Below the pieces are notes generated by a model. It was not told the origin of the DNA and ran no database searches. It saw nothing but the letters and a program-made list of their open reading frames with translations. DNA of 30,859 bases, taken from Priapulus caudatus. Taxonomy: Eukaryota > Priapulida > Priapulimorpha > Priapulimorphida > Priapulidae. Below, one piece after another: positions 9,706-20,608 of this stretch. Position numbers and translations under genes: made by a program. The stretch's first letter is position 1, and each line of letters opens with the position of its first letter. Where the stretch lies: positions 11,884-42,742 of the forward strand of contig NW_014578391.1 in the NCBI RefSeq assembly GCF_000485595.1, in the 5' to 3' direction.

Positions 9706-10087
9706 AGTTGCCAACGTCTAGGATCTGGGCAAATCTACAGGTGATATAATAGTGATACGTAAAGTTGGTGTTATAATGGCCATGTGGCAATAGACTGAGT
9801 ACTAAGTATGTAGTCACAGTCTGTGAAATTTACAGACGATATGGCGAAATATAAAGCTGATGCCATATATAGCGATGCAGCAATATACTAATTATATAGT
9901 GTAAAAGTTAAGTATGTAAAATGACAAGGTATATTTTAAAATGTAAAGATGAGATGGAGTGTGTAATGTATGATGTTACGGTATATTAAAATATGTACAT
10001 ATGGATATAATAGAATGCAAAAATCGGTGAATAGCAATGTCAAAATTGCAAGTTATGGCGTATAAAATTAAGACAGTATGTAATAAT
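9706..10087. other. AT-rich unique sequence
   Basis: AT-rich sequence with many GTATAT- and GTAAAAT-like words and no frame of note. Nothing recognisable as a gene or element. Confidence 0.5.
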
Positions 10088-10199
10088 GGTTTGCTATATG
10101 CTAGACTATACTAGACTATAGGTTTGCTATAGACTAGACTATACTAGACTATAGGTTTGCTATATGCTAGACTCTACTAGACTATAGGTTTGCTGTATG
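10088..10199. repeat. 33-bp minisatellite, about 3.4 copies
   Basis: GGTTTGCTAT starts recur at 10088, 10121, 10154 and (as GGTTTGCTGT) 10187, an exact 33-bp period. Each unit contains two or three CTAGACTATA words. Confidence 0.9.
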
Positions 10200-10402
10200 T
10201 CAGTTTTCTTCGCATCCCTGACTTTCGTGTAGCGTGACTGTGTTATGATTCAGATCATAAGTATAGCCCAGCGAGCTGTGTGAGGATGCTGCTGCGGTTA
10301 TAATAATTGTTTTAACTGCGGGGATGGCGTGATGTATGAGCACGTGTACTTCACACATGAATGATCGCAAACCACGCGCCTCATCGCAATCAACATGGAG
10401 TG

Positions 10403-10462
10403 CGCACGCACGCACGCGCACACACGCACGCACGCACGCACGCACGCACACGCACGTACACA

Positions 10463-10493
<31 letters not shown>

Positions 10494-10599
10494 CACGCCA
10501 CACACGCCACCACACACACACACGAAACTTACACACGCACGCACGCACGCACGCACCACGCATGGCACGCACGCACAACACACAGCACACACACACACG

Positions 10600-10634
<35 letters not shown>

Positions 10635-10788
10635 CACAAACACACACACACAACACACGTCACACACACACACACACACACACACGAGGCACACACACAC
10701 ACACATAGCAACACCACACACCACCACACACACACACACACACACACACACAGCCACACGACACACACACACACACACACCACACACA
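10403..10788. repeat. ACGC and CA microsatellite at copy 2 start
   Basis: Starts as ACGC tetramers and becomes CA. From about 10560 on, its interruptions match those at 1570-1773. Sequence upstream of the array (10200-10400) does not match the sequence upstream of 1507, so the 5' breakpoint of the duplicated segment lies within this microsatellite. Confidence 0.93.
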
Positions 10789-11259
10789 CGTTACTCTCGC
10801 CCAGTTCCACTTCTCGCACCTAGAGCAATTAAAAAGCAGAGAGCGCAAAGAACGGGGAAATGGAGAATAGACTATTCCAGGAAAAGCGCACACACACACT
10901 TGCGCAACCATGGGAACAAGCAAGCACGCCAGCCGTTCGTACAGGTCACTGAACAAGAATTCCAAGCATGCCGCGCGCAGACTCGCCGACCGCCCGTCAA
11001 GATAATAATGAGTTCCCTGTGCGATCGAGTTCATTGAAACGGCACCGAATAAGCAATGCAGTAAGGTAATTTGAATCGGTTTGCAGCACTTTGGCCGCGC
11101 CACTTTCAAGAAATTGATTCCGCTATTACAGGTTGTGCACGTAGCAGGAAAGGCTGCCAGTGTGCGTATACGATGGGGCATGAGAAAGGTATTAATACGC
11201 GAGCCGTATCAAATACACCGCCACTACTATGCCGCGTACTCTACGGGAAAAGAGGGATG

Positions 11260-11527
11260 AAGAGCATACGGAAAAGTAGGAAAGTAAGAGGGGCGAGAGA
11301 AGGAGAGCTGGAGAGAGAGAGAGAGAGAGAGAGATGCATAGTGTGTGAGAGATGGAAAGAAAATAAAAGGGGAAGAGAAATAGTACGTGAAAAATACACG
11401 GGTCCATACACACACTCCCGCGCATGTACGCATGCACGCTTGTACGCACGCACACAGGCATGCACTCACACGCAACGAGTTTGAGAGCGAGAGACAGAGA
11501 GAAATAGAATTGAAGCGAAAGACAGAA

Positions 11528-11570
<43 letters not shown>

Positions 11571-11803
11571 TAGAGAGAGAAAGAGAAAGCAAAATAGAGA
11601 GAGAGAGAGAAAGCGAGGAGAGAGAGAGCGAGAGGGAGAGCAACGAGAGCGAGGAGCGAGAGAGAGAAAGAGAGAGAGAAAGAAAATATGACGAGAGCGA
11701 GGGAGAGAGAGAGAGACGAGAGAGAGATGAGAGAGAAAGAAAGATGGGGAGAGAGCGACGGAGAGAGAGAGATGCCGGGAGAGAGAGAGAGGAGAGACTG
11801 AGC

Positions 11804-11834
<31 letters not shown>

Positions 11835-11930
11835 AAATGAGAGAGAGCGATGAGAGAGAGAGAGAGAGAAGATGAGAGAGAGAGAGAAAGAGAGAGACAG
11901 CCTTGACCGAGAGAGAGAGAAGGAGGGGGG
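11260..11930. repeat. GA-rich purine tract, copy 2
   Basis: Counterpart of 2206-2893, with purer GAGA runs. Frames of about 160-270 codons (Ser/Leu on minus, Arg/Glu on plus) are translations of the repeat and are not genes. Confidence 0.9.
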
Positions 11931-12514
11931 GGGGAGTAGTACGAGAACAGATCTACTTTCATCGACACTGGTTCGACACTGAAAACAAAACAAGCCACAC
12001 CATATCAACTTTCAATCGACTTCAATCCAGGCATCGGGATTACAAACAACAGTTTATGAAGGGTTTTGCCATGATCGGTTTTTGCCAGAGATTGCAGGTA
12101 AAGTCTCCACAGCGATACAGTCGCTAGCAGAAGTGTTCTATAGTTTATAATTCCTTATTCTATTATTAATAATTATTCGTGATTATTATTATGTATTTTA
12201 TTTATTATCTATTTTAATTTATTTTTCCCATTATTTCTATTTATTGATTCACTCCTGTTTATACAGTTTTGTTGCCCGCTGCGCGATGCGCGGTGCCGCA
12301 TTTCAAGCGCACGCGCTAATGCACATGAGCAATTCCGTAATGCCACAGGCGTGTGGAACTTGAATACTTTATTATCGCTCACAATCTCTGCTCATTAATC
12401 CGGCATTGTTGTCATCGCCTGCGGTTGCTGTCAATCTTTCGATCTCATATCTGCGTCATTGCTGCATTGACGTATGCGTCGCCTCATGTAGAGCTCCCGC
12501 CTTTACAATGACGT

Positions 12515-13020
12515 GCACGTGAGTGGGGGATGAGTAGGGTGGGGGGCGTGTGTAAGGGATGAGGAGTGTGTGGCGGGCGTGTGTTGTAGGGGATGAAGCG
12601 AGGGTGGGGCGTGTGTTAGGATACGGGAGGGGGGGGGGACATGTTGTATGCGAAGAGGGAGGGTGGGGTGCTTGTGGAGGGGATGAGGGAGGGTTGGGGG
12701 CGACAAGCCCCACCCCTGTGGTGTAGAGGATGAGCGGAGTGGGGGGGGTATAGGCGGCATGAGACGGAGTGGGGGACGTGTGTTTGTAGGGGATGAGGGA
12801 GGGTGGGGGGTGCTTGTGTGTAGGCGGATGAGGAAGGTGGCGGGTAGGCGGTTGTAGGGAATGAGGAGGTGTGGGGTTGCGGGTGTAGGGGATGAGAGCA
12901 GGGTGGAGACGTGTGTCTAGGGGATGAAGGGTAGGGTGGAGTGCCTGTTGTAGGCGATGAGGAAAGGGTGGCGGGCGCTGTGTGTAGGACCGATGAGGAG
13001 GGTGGGGGCCGTGTGTGTAG
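12515..13020 (+). repeat. G-rich minisatellite, copy 2
   Basis: Counterpart of 3455-3958. Degenerate 31-34 bp units with GGGATGAGGGAGGGTGGGG cores and GTGTGTGTAG tails. G-quadruplex potential on the plus strand. Confidence 0.85.
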
Positions 13021-13639
13021 CGTTGTTTTATTTATTATGTATTTTTGTATTTAGTAATTAATCCATCATATACAATGCATAGCATACTTTTACAAATAAA
13101 TTCTACAATTCATAAAAATTGATAACTACAAGGGATATATACACAAAATAGCATGACAAGCACACTTATTTAACATTGTGCGTCCTTGTTTGCTGATCCC
13201 TTTGCTATTACTAAACAATTACACTTTACTATCAGCTACTAACTAATTAAAATAGTACAAATTTGTAGCGATGACACGCGCACAGACTGGGTTGGGTTGT
13301 CCCCACGTGAAATATGAAAGCGACGTGTCCTTCTGTCGCCCGAGTTCTGTTTGTCGAATGTCGAATTAAAAACCGCATCACGCATTTGTGCATTCGCCGT
13401 GATCTTCGGTCCATTCAGGCTGCCGTTGCACCGTCACGCTTACTGACAAACATGTCCGTGATAAATATATAATAATTATAATAATAATAATAAAGTAATA
13501 ATAATAATTATAAGTAATAAAGTCTGTGTTGATAGTAATAGAAGCAGTAGTGAGGCTATAGCGCTGCAGTGAGTGTTATAGCTAAAAGCAGCGGTGTGTG
13601 CGACACACACCAATAGCCTCGTTCAACACGGAGACCTCA

Positions 13640-14060
13640 ATTTCTGAAGAATACCGGATTGCGAAATACGTATCGTGTAGACAAATACGCAGGGCTGAGC
13701 GTTCACACGCTGATTTCAGCGGCTCCAGTAATACGGTATTTGCGAGCCTTGCGAGTCTGCTTTAAACAATCATAAGCGAACATGCCCGAAAAAAACAATT
13801 GCAATCGCCACCAAACTGCCGATAAAATACGCTAGACTAAGCGTCGCGCTCGACAGTTCACTCGCGGCGTTACACTAGAACTGTCGAGCGCGGACCAGTC
13901 GTATAAAAATACGCGGCTTCAGAAATACGGTATTAAGCGTTCACCACGAGGAAATGCGCCCGTCCAAGAAATCCGGATTCTCAAGCACGCGCCAAATGAT
14001 TCGCGGGTCTGGCGGAAGCCTCGTAATTTACATGATAATACCGGATCTGTTTAGATACCG
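13640..14060. repeat. AATACCGTATT palindrome cluster, copy 2
   Basis: Counterpart of 4608-5025, with the same order of palindromic sites and the AGCGTTCAC repeats. The AT-rich approach (13021-13639) holds AAT repeats but no T run. Confidence 0.5.
13846..13891. repeat. Perfect 13-bp hairpin, copy 2
   Basis: GCGCTCGACAGTT at 13846-13858 and its exact complement AACTGTCGAGCGC at 13879-13891 enclose a 20-base loop. TATAAAAA follows at 13902-13909. Confidence 0.85.
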
Positions 14061-15450
14061 ACCACACACGTTACGCACGCACACCACGTAACCTGCGACG
14101 AACCCCGCACACGCACGCACCGTCGAAAAGCGCGCTTGCATACGCACCGTTTATTGGAATTTCAACACACGATAGACCCCCCTCCCCCGCCCACCAATCG
14201 GCCCCGCACTCCACCACCCGGTCCCGCCCCTACTACTCCGCACCCCCGCCCCGACCATGGAATACATTGTTATTATGTCCGCAACATGCCGTACGCCACT
14301 GACACTGTCCGACATGAGCGGACGGCTCAGCTTGCATGCATGTACGCCACTTCGCAACAGAATTGCCAACACGTGCGCTGTCCGCTATCGGCTCACTCGC
14401 GCTGTACGCAATTGCATTTACGGCAGCAGAACGTAATCAAGCCGAGTTCTGTCTGTTTTCCTCTATTAGGCGTCGACTGATCCAAATGCGTTTGACTCGC
14501 CCTTGGCTTAACAGATTTATCACACAGTGCGGCTAATGCGGTCGCTCACCTACGGAGTGTCGAATTAAAACTTGCTTTACAAAATATTAACGACCAATCA
14601 GCGTTAATCACTACTGTGAGGCTGCTCATTGGGTCAAATGCCCACGGCCGCAGTTGCATCATGGGTAACTCCCAGTCTATATCTACAGGCCTGAATTGTC
14701 TTGATACAAGAAATCAATTAAAATACCTAAGAGAGTTTCGGGTAAAAGTAGCAAAAAATACACTGAATTCATGATAAATTAAACAGTGACTCAAAGATTC
14801 CTGACTATCACGTTGAAAACTGTTGACAGCTACCTGATGCCAATTTCTAAGCAAGTTGTCGGATCCCGCCTACCCACACTGTTCCAGATTCCTGACCAAG
14901 ACCAATTCTTCTTTTCACATTTTTCATACGTCTAGAGGCACCTAGCTTGACGTAGTCTGATGCATATTAGTGCACTTATAGTTGCGAAATACTGACGTTT
15001 CTTAGCTATTATTATACAATATATAACCATATATATATATATCGCTCACATAACAGACATGTTATATACATTACACAAATTACTTTTACATTAATCAATA
15101 CCATGTTATATTTATGATGCGTATCTATCAGTAGTTTGGCTCGTCAGGTAAGTTTGAGTTTTGAAGGGCCAAGTGATGACAATATGCCAATTATACTGTC
15201 TATAATATTCTTTCATGATAATGATAACCAAGCAGCATCGCTGGCTGTTAACTTTACTAGGCCTCTAGTTCCAGTCGCACTACGTTCCCTAATTCTAACG
15301 AAACACAGGACTGGATGCTTAGACTGGTTCCATAGAACCCTACCTATCAACTGGTGCCGCATGCGCTCACCGTAAGTGCGAAAAAATCACGGCGGTCGCA
15401 TATAATTAGACGTGCATTTCGCGAATATTACCAATAATATCTAGATAATG
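14061..15450. other. Non-coding part of copy 2
   Basis: Counterpart of about 5026-6365. The plus frame at 14136-14480 begins in Pro/Thr-rich composition and is shifted relative to copy 1, so it is not called. CCAAT-type words occur near 14595 and 14630. Confidence 0.4.
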
Positions 15451-16077
15451 ACCTGTAAATCAATAATGTCTATATAATATAAATCATGGCAGTGTAATGC
15501 AATCAAAATAGTCGATGTTTACGACGTAACGCCGATTAGCGGCCATGCCCGATTTATTTCCCACTCGAAAAATCTCCAGTCAATTAACAACGATACGAAC
15601 AGTTCTAAATCGATTAGAGCGCATAAAATAAATATATTTCTAGCTAATTTGCCTATATACACCCGTTATCAGGCAGCGCTGACGTCACGTGGCGGCATCA
15701 AGCGGCCCGAAGAGAAAGAGACGAGTCAATGATCCTTGCTCGCACTGTCGTGTAGTGTGAACAGACCCCGCCGTGTATTCCTGCACTTACTATGCAAATA
15801 TGAGCGGCGAACATTCATTTTGCTGGCCGACATAGCAGCGCAGATGTTCGCCTCACTACCGTGGGGGTTAATTAACGACATAGGGAGGCGTCGCGTTCGC
15901 GATGACAGTATATCTCCCTCGCGGCCAGAAGCGCGGCGAGAGTTTGACCACGTGATAGCTAAGCGTAAATTGCTAATCTACATCAAAGATATTCGTGCGA
16001 TGGCACAGATATAAGCCGGTAATATAATCTGTCATTACCATGGCAATACGAGGGGCTCATATTCAACAAAGAAGTAT

Positions 16078-16091
16078 GCGCCATCTAGTGG
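16078..16091 (-). promoter_or_regulatory. CTCF-like site, copy 2
   Basis: The same perfect CCACTAGATGGCGC core as at 6988. The surrounding 40 bp are also nearly unchanged. Confidence 0.45.
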
Positions 16092-16714
16092 CAGGGAACG
16101 CCCGACCAGTGAGGTACTTGTAGTATATCACCTAGCCATGTAGCTATTAGCTCTACCTGGCCAACTATGCGTTACTTGCCAGTACAGCCATTCACAGTAC
16201 TGTCATACTAACCACGGTCCGGTCATAGCAGAGTGAAGTAAATTCAGCACGAACATACTCGCAGTTCGTTCACTCATGGCTCTGTCAGACTAGTTTGTGC
16301 CTAACTAGACATGTTTAGTCACCGCAATGGGGAGTGAATCTATCGATACGTGGACAGATATTTAAGCGCAGTTTTCTCTCGGGCCATCGCGTGACCCGTT
16401 AGATGCGTGCAGTGAGCGGAGGGATTTAGCTTCCGTTATCAAAATTCCGAAAATAATGCATCCATTACGAACGTGAATTGGCGCATTTACGATCCAATAT
16501 GGCAGACAATGGTCGGCTTAGCGCCGCGGGATGAATACATTCGTTTAGGATAATGCGTCTAATAGGCGCGAGGTAGTCACGTGACCGCCAGCGAACTAAA
16601 TTACGCCAGATCTCCAGCGGTCAGCCAGCATGGTGGCGGCGCGCATGCGCACACGGCACACTCCGTCACGCGTTCAGGAAACTAACGATACGGAATATGT
16701 AACCTACACCAACT

Positions 16715-17194
16715 CAGGCCGTAGCCAGGGGGGGTTCGGGGGTTCGAACGAACCCCCCGAGCCGTCCCCCCACCCCACCAAGCAAAAAAAATAATAATTT
16801 GAAAATTTTGCAAGAAATTTCACCTCAGGTCGCCTCCATTTTAGTGTACTAATTGCAAAATCTCCATCGTGCGGAGGCGTGAACAGTGAACAACCCCCTC
16901 CCACACCCTCCCCCCGCCGGTCGCTTGGCTCCCTCGCCTGGTCGCTTCGCGCGCCGAGCAGGGGCGTGTTTTGGGGGGTCCAGGGAGTCCGGACCCCCCT
17001 TGCTCGCGCAGAAACGCATCTGAGGGGGTCTAATTTTAAAAAAGAAAATTCCCCAGACCCCCTCTTCGCGTGCTCGCATCTTTGGGTTACGGTTAGACCC
17101 CCCCCTGGCGACAAATCCTGTACACGCCCCTGCCGAGCAAATTGCCAACATTGAAAAACGAAACCCCCCCCAATAGAAAGCTGGCTACGGCCTG
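16715..17194. mobile_element. Outer TIR element (copy 2), about 480 bp
   Basis: The ends are inverted: CAGGCCGTAGCCAG at 16715 and CTGGCTACGGCCTG ending at 17194. The direct flank CCAACT lies on both sides (16709-16714 and 17195-17200), a 6-bp target duplication. Internally, the left end has a GGGGGTTCGAACGAACCCCC palindrome and a smaller element is nested at 16959-17132. No transposase frame is present, so it is non-autonomous. The superfamily is not assigned. Confidence 0.82.
16959..17132. mobile_element. Nested TIR element (copy 2), about 174 bp
   Basis: Begins CAGGGGCGTGT and ends ACACGCCCCTG, an 11-bp inverted repeat. CCGAG flanks both sides (16954-16958 and 17133-17137), a probable 5-bp target duplication. 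It contains a GGGGGGTCC...GGACCCCCC palindrome. Ends of the CAGGGGCG type resemble hAT- or Chapaev-like termini, but 5 bp fits neither usual duplication length, so I leave it unassigned. Confidence 0.75.
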
Positions 17195-17200
17195 CCAACT

Positions 17201-17720
17201 ATATTATATATATATCAATTAATAAATTTATTATTACGTTAAAGATTTTTAACTGTTATAATGCTCGTTAAAGAAAGGAAGAGCGAGATTATTGCAAAAA
17301 ATTGACTACGCATATGTTACTTGCTTGAAGAAAAGTTTCTGCTACAATTGTCCGTCCCCTTTCTCTAACGATATCTCGAGTTTATCTCGTGACCATCAAT
17401 CAGCATTCGCTTACGGTTTCACACGCATTTCGTTCGGTGATGAATAACAACGCATGAGAAAGCGAGACATGCGCTCGCTATTCACGCGCTATATCTGCGC
17501 CTTCATTATTTACACTTAGCAGTGATCAGCGCTTTATCTATGCGTCCTCCCCTATCGCGTTCACGGTGATTTATCTGCTGCCTCCATGATGTGTGAAAGC
17601 AGTCGGCGGTTCAATTGCTCTTGCCTGCCACGTATGTGTGTAATCTGGTTCGGAGCAGGGCACAGAGTGAATACGAAGATGTGTGTACGAGCGCGGTGTG
17701 GCGATGAATAGCCTTCACCC
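17201..17720. other. Unique part of the segment, no gene seen
   Basis: AT-rich start, then ordinary sequence. Present at 22614-23140 in copy 3 with few differences. The copy 3 frame at 22672-22875 (67 codons) is shifted in copy 2 and not recognisable. Confidence 0.4.
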
Positions 17721-17730
17721 TGCTTCTCCC

Positions 17731-18017
17731 TCCCACCTCTCTCTCTCTCTTGTTCCTCTCTCTCTCTCGCTGTCTGTCTCTCAGTTTCTCTGTGTGTGTG
17801 TGTGTGTGTCTCTCTGTCTCTTTTTCTTTCTCTCAGTGTGTCTCGCTCTCGTTTACCCTCATTCTCTCTCTCACCATTCCTTTCACGCTCGCTCTGAATT
17901 TCCTTCTCTGCATCTCTCTCCCTTTCTCCCTGTATCATTCTTTCCTCTCTGTCACCCTGTTCCCTGCTCACACACCGCGCGCGCGTGCTCTCCAACTCTC
18001 GCCCCCACTCTCTCTCT

Positions 18018-18071
<54 letters not shown>

Positions 18072-18072
18072 G
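17731..18072. repeat. TC-rich pyrimidine tract, copy 2
   Basis: TC/CTCTCT with short TG and TTTC interruptions, ending in a pure run of about 25 TC units (about 18020-18066). Counterpart in copy 3 at 23149-23468, where C runs replace part of the pure TC run. Ser/Leu frames are artefacts. Confidence 0.92.
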
Positions 18073-18202
18073 CCACATCTGTGTCTCTGCTCTTCTCTCT
18101 CTGATCGGCAGCATGCTGAGACAATCGGTTACCGCTCCCGTAACTGAGGTCCAAATGAACATTTAAGAGGTGATTTCTCACTGATCGAAATCAGCACGCG
18201 TC

Positions 18203-18239
18203 GTCACGTGACCGAGGTCGCACCGGCGTGATGACGTCA
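18203..18239. promoter_or_regulatory. E-box palindrome plus CRE pair
   Basis: GTCACGTGAC (18203-18212) and TGACGTCA (18232-18239) stand 19 bp apart. The pair is unchanged in copy 3 (23603-23639), where a 22-bp indel follows immediately. Confidence 0.35.
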
Positions 18240-18493
18240 TGCGATGAACGCAAGACGCATTCCCGTTTTTTTTCCCGAGGAAGCGGAATCTTGTTTCGCT
18301 ACCTGACACGCACGGGGGAGCCAAGGCTCTGGTGACGGCCCGGCCGCTCGTTTATTTTTCCCAGTCGACATAACATAGCGAAGAATTAGCGCCTTCTGAT
18401 TGGTTCTGATTGGTTCATCCTGCCCTCCTGATTTGGTTCAAAAACAGCGCGTGTTTGCTTATTTAGCATATGTCATGTACTGTTTCTTATATA

Positions 18494-18570
18494 TCCTCTG
18501 TGGCGTTGATGGGATAGAACACCGCCGTTACGTGTGAAAGGTGCGGTGGTTCGAATCCGTTTGGTTTTTA
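18494..18570 (+). ncRNA. tRNA-like Pol III promoter region in element
   Basis: A box A-like TGGCGTTGATGGG (18501-18513) and a perfect box B GGTTCGAATCC (18548-18558) are 34 bases apart, normal tRNA spacing. T-rich runs including TTTTTTTT follow near 18570-18582 and could terminate Pol III. The T arm can pair, but the acceptor stem (18494-18500 with 18562-18568) pairs poorly. It is therefore a tRNA-derived, SINE-like segment and not a functional tRNA gene. Transcription is inferred. Confidence 0.6.
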
Positions 18571-18726
18571 ATTATTTTTTTTGTTTTCTGTATTTTTCAT
18601 CTTTATCCATTTAACTATTGTTTTCTAATTACGGAAATATTTTGCATGATTGTTACAACAATTAAACATTTTAATGAAAATTTTTTTTAATAATTTATTT
18701 CATTATTAGTTGTTAATTAAATTTAA

Positions 18727-18804
18727 TTAGGGTTAGGGTTAGGGTTAGGGTTAGGATTAGGGTTAGGGTTAGGCGTTAGGGTTAGGTTAGCGACGTTAGG
18801 GTTA
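18727..18804 (+). repeat. Interstitial TTAGGG telomere-type repeats
   Basis: Eight perfect TTAGGG units with a few variants (TTAGGA, TTAGGCG, TTAGG). They sit inside the 598-bp element and are not at a chromosome end, since ordinary sequence follows for 12 kb. Confidence 0.93.
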
Positions 18805-18952
18805 TTATTGCAAAAATAATTGCATCTTCGCTATGTTACAAATGGGCGTTTGCTTCTCTTGTCAAGGCCAAAGCAAATCGAAGCAGCCAATCAGAGGCGC
18901 TAAATTCTTCGCTATGTTATGTCGACTGGGGAAAAATACTCGCGGCCCGCCC

Positions 18953-19239
18953 TATTTTATACAATCGCCTAGAGTCGATATTCGCTAATGACATTTTCAG
19001 CGAGAGTGCAGCAGTAGGCCGAGAGAGAGAGAGACAGAGAGAGCAGAGGCGAAACTGCGAATCGGAAAACGGAAAAACAGGGCTAGTTGTAGCGAGTGAG
19101 CTGCACGAAACACGCAAACCAACAACAGCGCGTTCTACGCAGACGCATCAGCCGAACGGTGGCGCTGCCTAACGGCCAGCGATGCCGAACTTACCGCCCA
19201 GATGAAAACCACGCCAGTGCCGCGCGCCACCGCTTTACA
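18953..19239. other. Short mixed sequence before the satellite
   Basis: Resumes the shared segment after the TIR element and matches copy 3 at 23767-24027. Contains a short GA run (19020-19042). No gene seen. Confidence 0.45.
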
Positions 19240-20105
19240 CTATAAACACGTTGAAACACCGCTACGCTTAAAACACTACGACGAAAAAACGACACGTAAC
19301 ACATTACGTACAGACGTTAAACCGAACAACTAAAAACCGTACACAAGACGTTAAAACACGTAACACGTAAAACGTAACGGCGTATAAACACCGTACAGAA
19401 CGCTTAAAATCCGTAACAGACATTAAAATACCGTAACAGACGTTAAAGACACCGTAACGACGCTTAAAACACGTACAGACGTTAACAGAACCTAAACAGA
19501 CGTTAAAATACCTTACACGACATTAAAATACCGTAACAGACGGCTAAAACACCGCTACAGACGTTAAAACACGCTAACGAGCAAATCGTTAAGTAAACAC
19601 GTAACGACGTTAATACCGCCGTACATACATTAAAATACCGTAACAGACGTGTAAAACACCGATACAGCGTTAAAACACCGTAACGAAGACGTAAACAAAC
19701 CGTAACAGACGTATGGTAAGTAATACTACAGACATACTAACAGACTACACCGTAAACAGACGTTAAAACACCGTAACCAGAACGTTAAAATACCGTAACA
19801 GACGTTAAAATACCGTAACAGACATTAAAATACCGTAACAGACGTTAAAACACCGTAACAGACGTTAAAACACCGTAACAGACGTTAAAATACCGTAACA
19901 GACGTTAAAATCAGACTAACCAACAGACGATGCTCAGACATAATACCGCTAACAGAGCCCTTAAAACGTAGCAGGCGTTAAAAACCGCAACAGCGTTAAA
20001 AACACCGTAACAGGCGTTAAAACACCGCACAGGCCTTACCTAAGGTTAACACACAGGCGTTAAAATAACAGGCGTTAAAACACCATAAACAGCGTTTAAA
20101 ACACC
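19240..20105 (+). repeat. 20-bp satellite, copy 2, main block
   Basis: Tandem units of about 20 bp with consensus CGTTAAAACACCGTAACAGA and variants CGTTAAAATACC and CATTAAAATACC. Near its 3' end the units change to CAGGCGTTAAAACACC. A clean stretch (about 19785-19910) is flanked by units damaged by single-base indels. Confidence 0.93.
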
Positions 20106-20410
20106 GTAAAGGCCCGTATCCATACACGCGGACGCGGCACGGAACACACGGAAACGGCGGTCGTTCACCACCTACGCAAAGCTTCAATCTATTATATGCA
20201 GTATCTATATGCGCCAGTCTCCACTGAAACGGCACGTGCCAGCCTGTTTTTCACGGCGACGGCGAAAGTACAAATGAGTTTGACTTTGCGGCTGCCTGTA
20301 GGGAGTAAGCACAGTTGAACCAATCAACGCGATTGTTTTCTATCACGTGTCTGCTCACCCATCATCAGCAATGCACAACAAGCACATTGCATAATTTCTG
20401 GACACTGCAA
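20106..20410. other. Non-satellite spacer interrupting the array
   Basis: About 300 bp beginning AAGGCCCGTATCC with no 20-bp periodicity, then the satellite resumes. It is shared with copy 3 (24826-25150). Its CGGACGCGGCACGG and ACTGAAACGGCACG words suggest an inserted mobile element, but I find no clear terminal repeats or target duplication. Confidence 0.5.
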
Positions 20411-20608
20411 CTAGAGTGAAACAGACGTTAAAACACGACGTACAGACGTTAAAACACGCGTAACAAGCGTAAACACTACAGCCGTAACACCGGTAAACAC
20501 GCGTTAACAGCTAACACCGTAACAACGTTTAAAACACCGTAACACAGCGTTAAAATGCGTACAGGCGTTAAAACACCTAACAGACGTAATACAACGTAAC
20601 AAGCGTTA
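20411..20608 (+). repeat. 20-bp satellite, copy 2, distal block
   Basis: The satellite resumes with degraded units and ends with TTAATACAACGTAACAAGCGTT-like sequence, as in copy 3 at 25151-25325. Confidence 0.88.

Larger units (their letters stand above)
18346..18943. mobile_element. 598-bp non-autonomous TIR element
   Basis: Inverted ends of 57-58 bp (18346-18403 and 18887-18943) share CCAGTCGACATAACATAGCG and a CTGATTGG word. GGCCCGGCC (18337-18345) and GGCCCGCCC (18944-18952) are a 9-bp target duplication with one mismatch. Copy 3 has a single GGCCCGGCC at 23758-23766 and none of the element, which fixes the boundaries. In order it contains: left TIR, tRNA-like box A/box B region, T-rich run, AT-rich piece, TTAGGG repeats, a second CTTCGCTATGTTA (18826), right TIR. 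There is no coding frame. Long TIRs and an 8-9 bp duplication fit Mutator-like or hAT-like mobilisation; I cannot choose between them. Confidence 0.9.

Noticed and set aside
10336-11037. A 233-codon plus frame and overlapping minus frames over the CA array
   Set aside because: His/Thr and Cys/Val runs come from CA/ACGC repeats. The matching array in copy 1 gives different frames.
11192-11998. A 268-codon minus frame rich in Ser and Leu
   Set aside because: It is the complement of the GA tract, with no domain, and is not preserved in copy 1.
16704-17198. A 164-codon minus frame through the TIR elements
   Set aside because: It is a translation of the nested inverted-repeat elements. The copy 3 version is frame-shifted, and there are no transposase motifs.
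18494-18570. A functional tRNA gene
   Set aside because: Box A and box B are good, but the acceptor stem does not pair and no clear anticodon arm is present.
18727-18804. A chromosome end
   Set aside because: The TTAGGG block is only 78 bp, lies within a bounded TIR element and is followed by 12 kb of other sequence.
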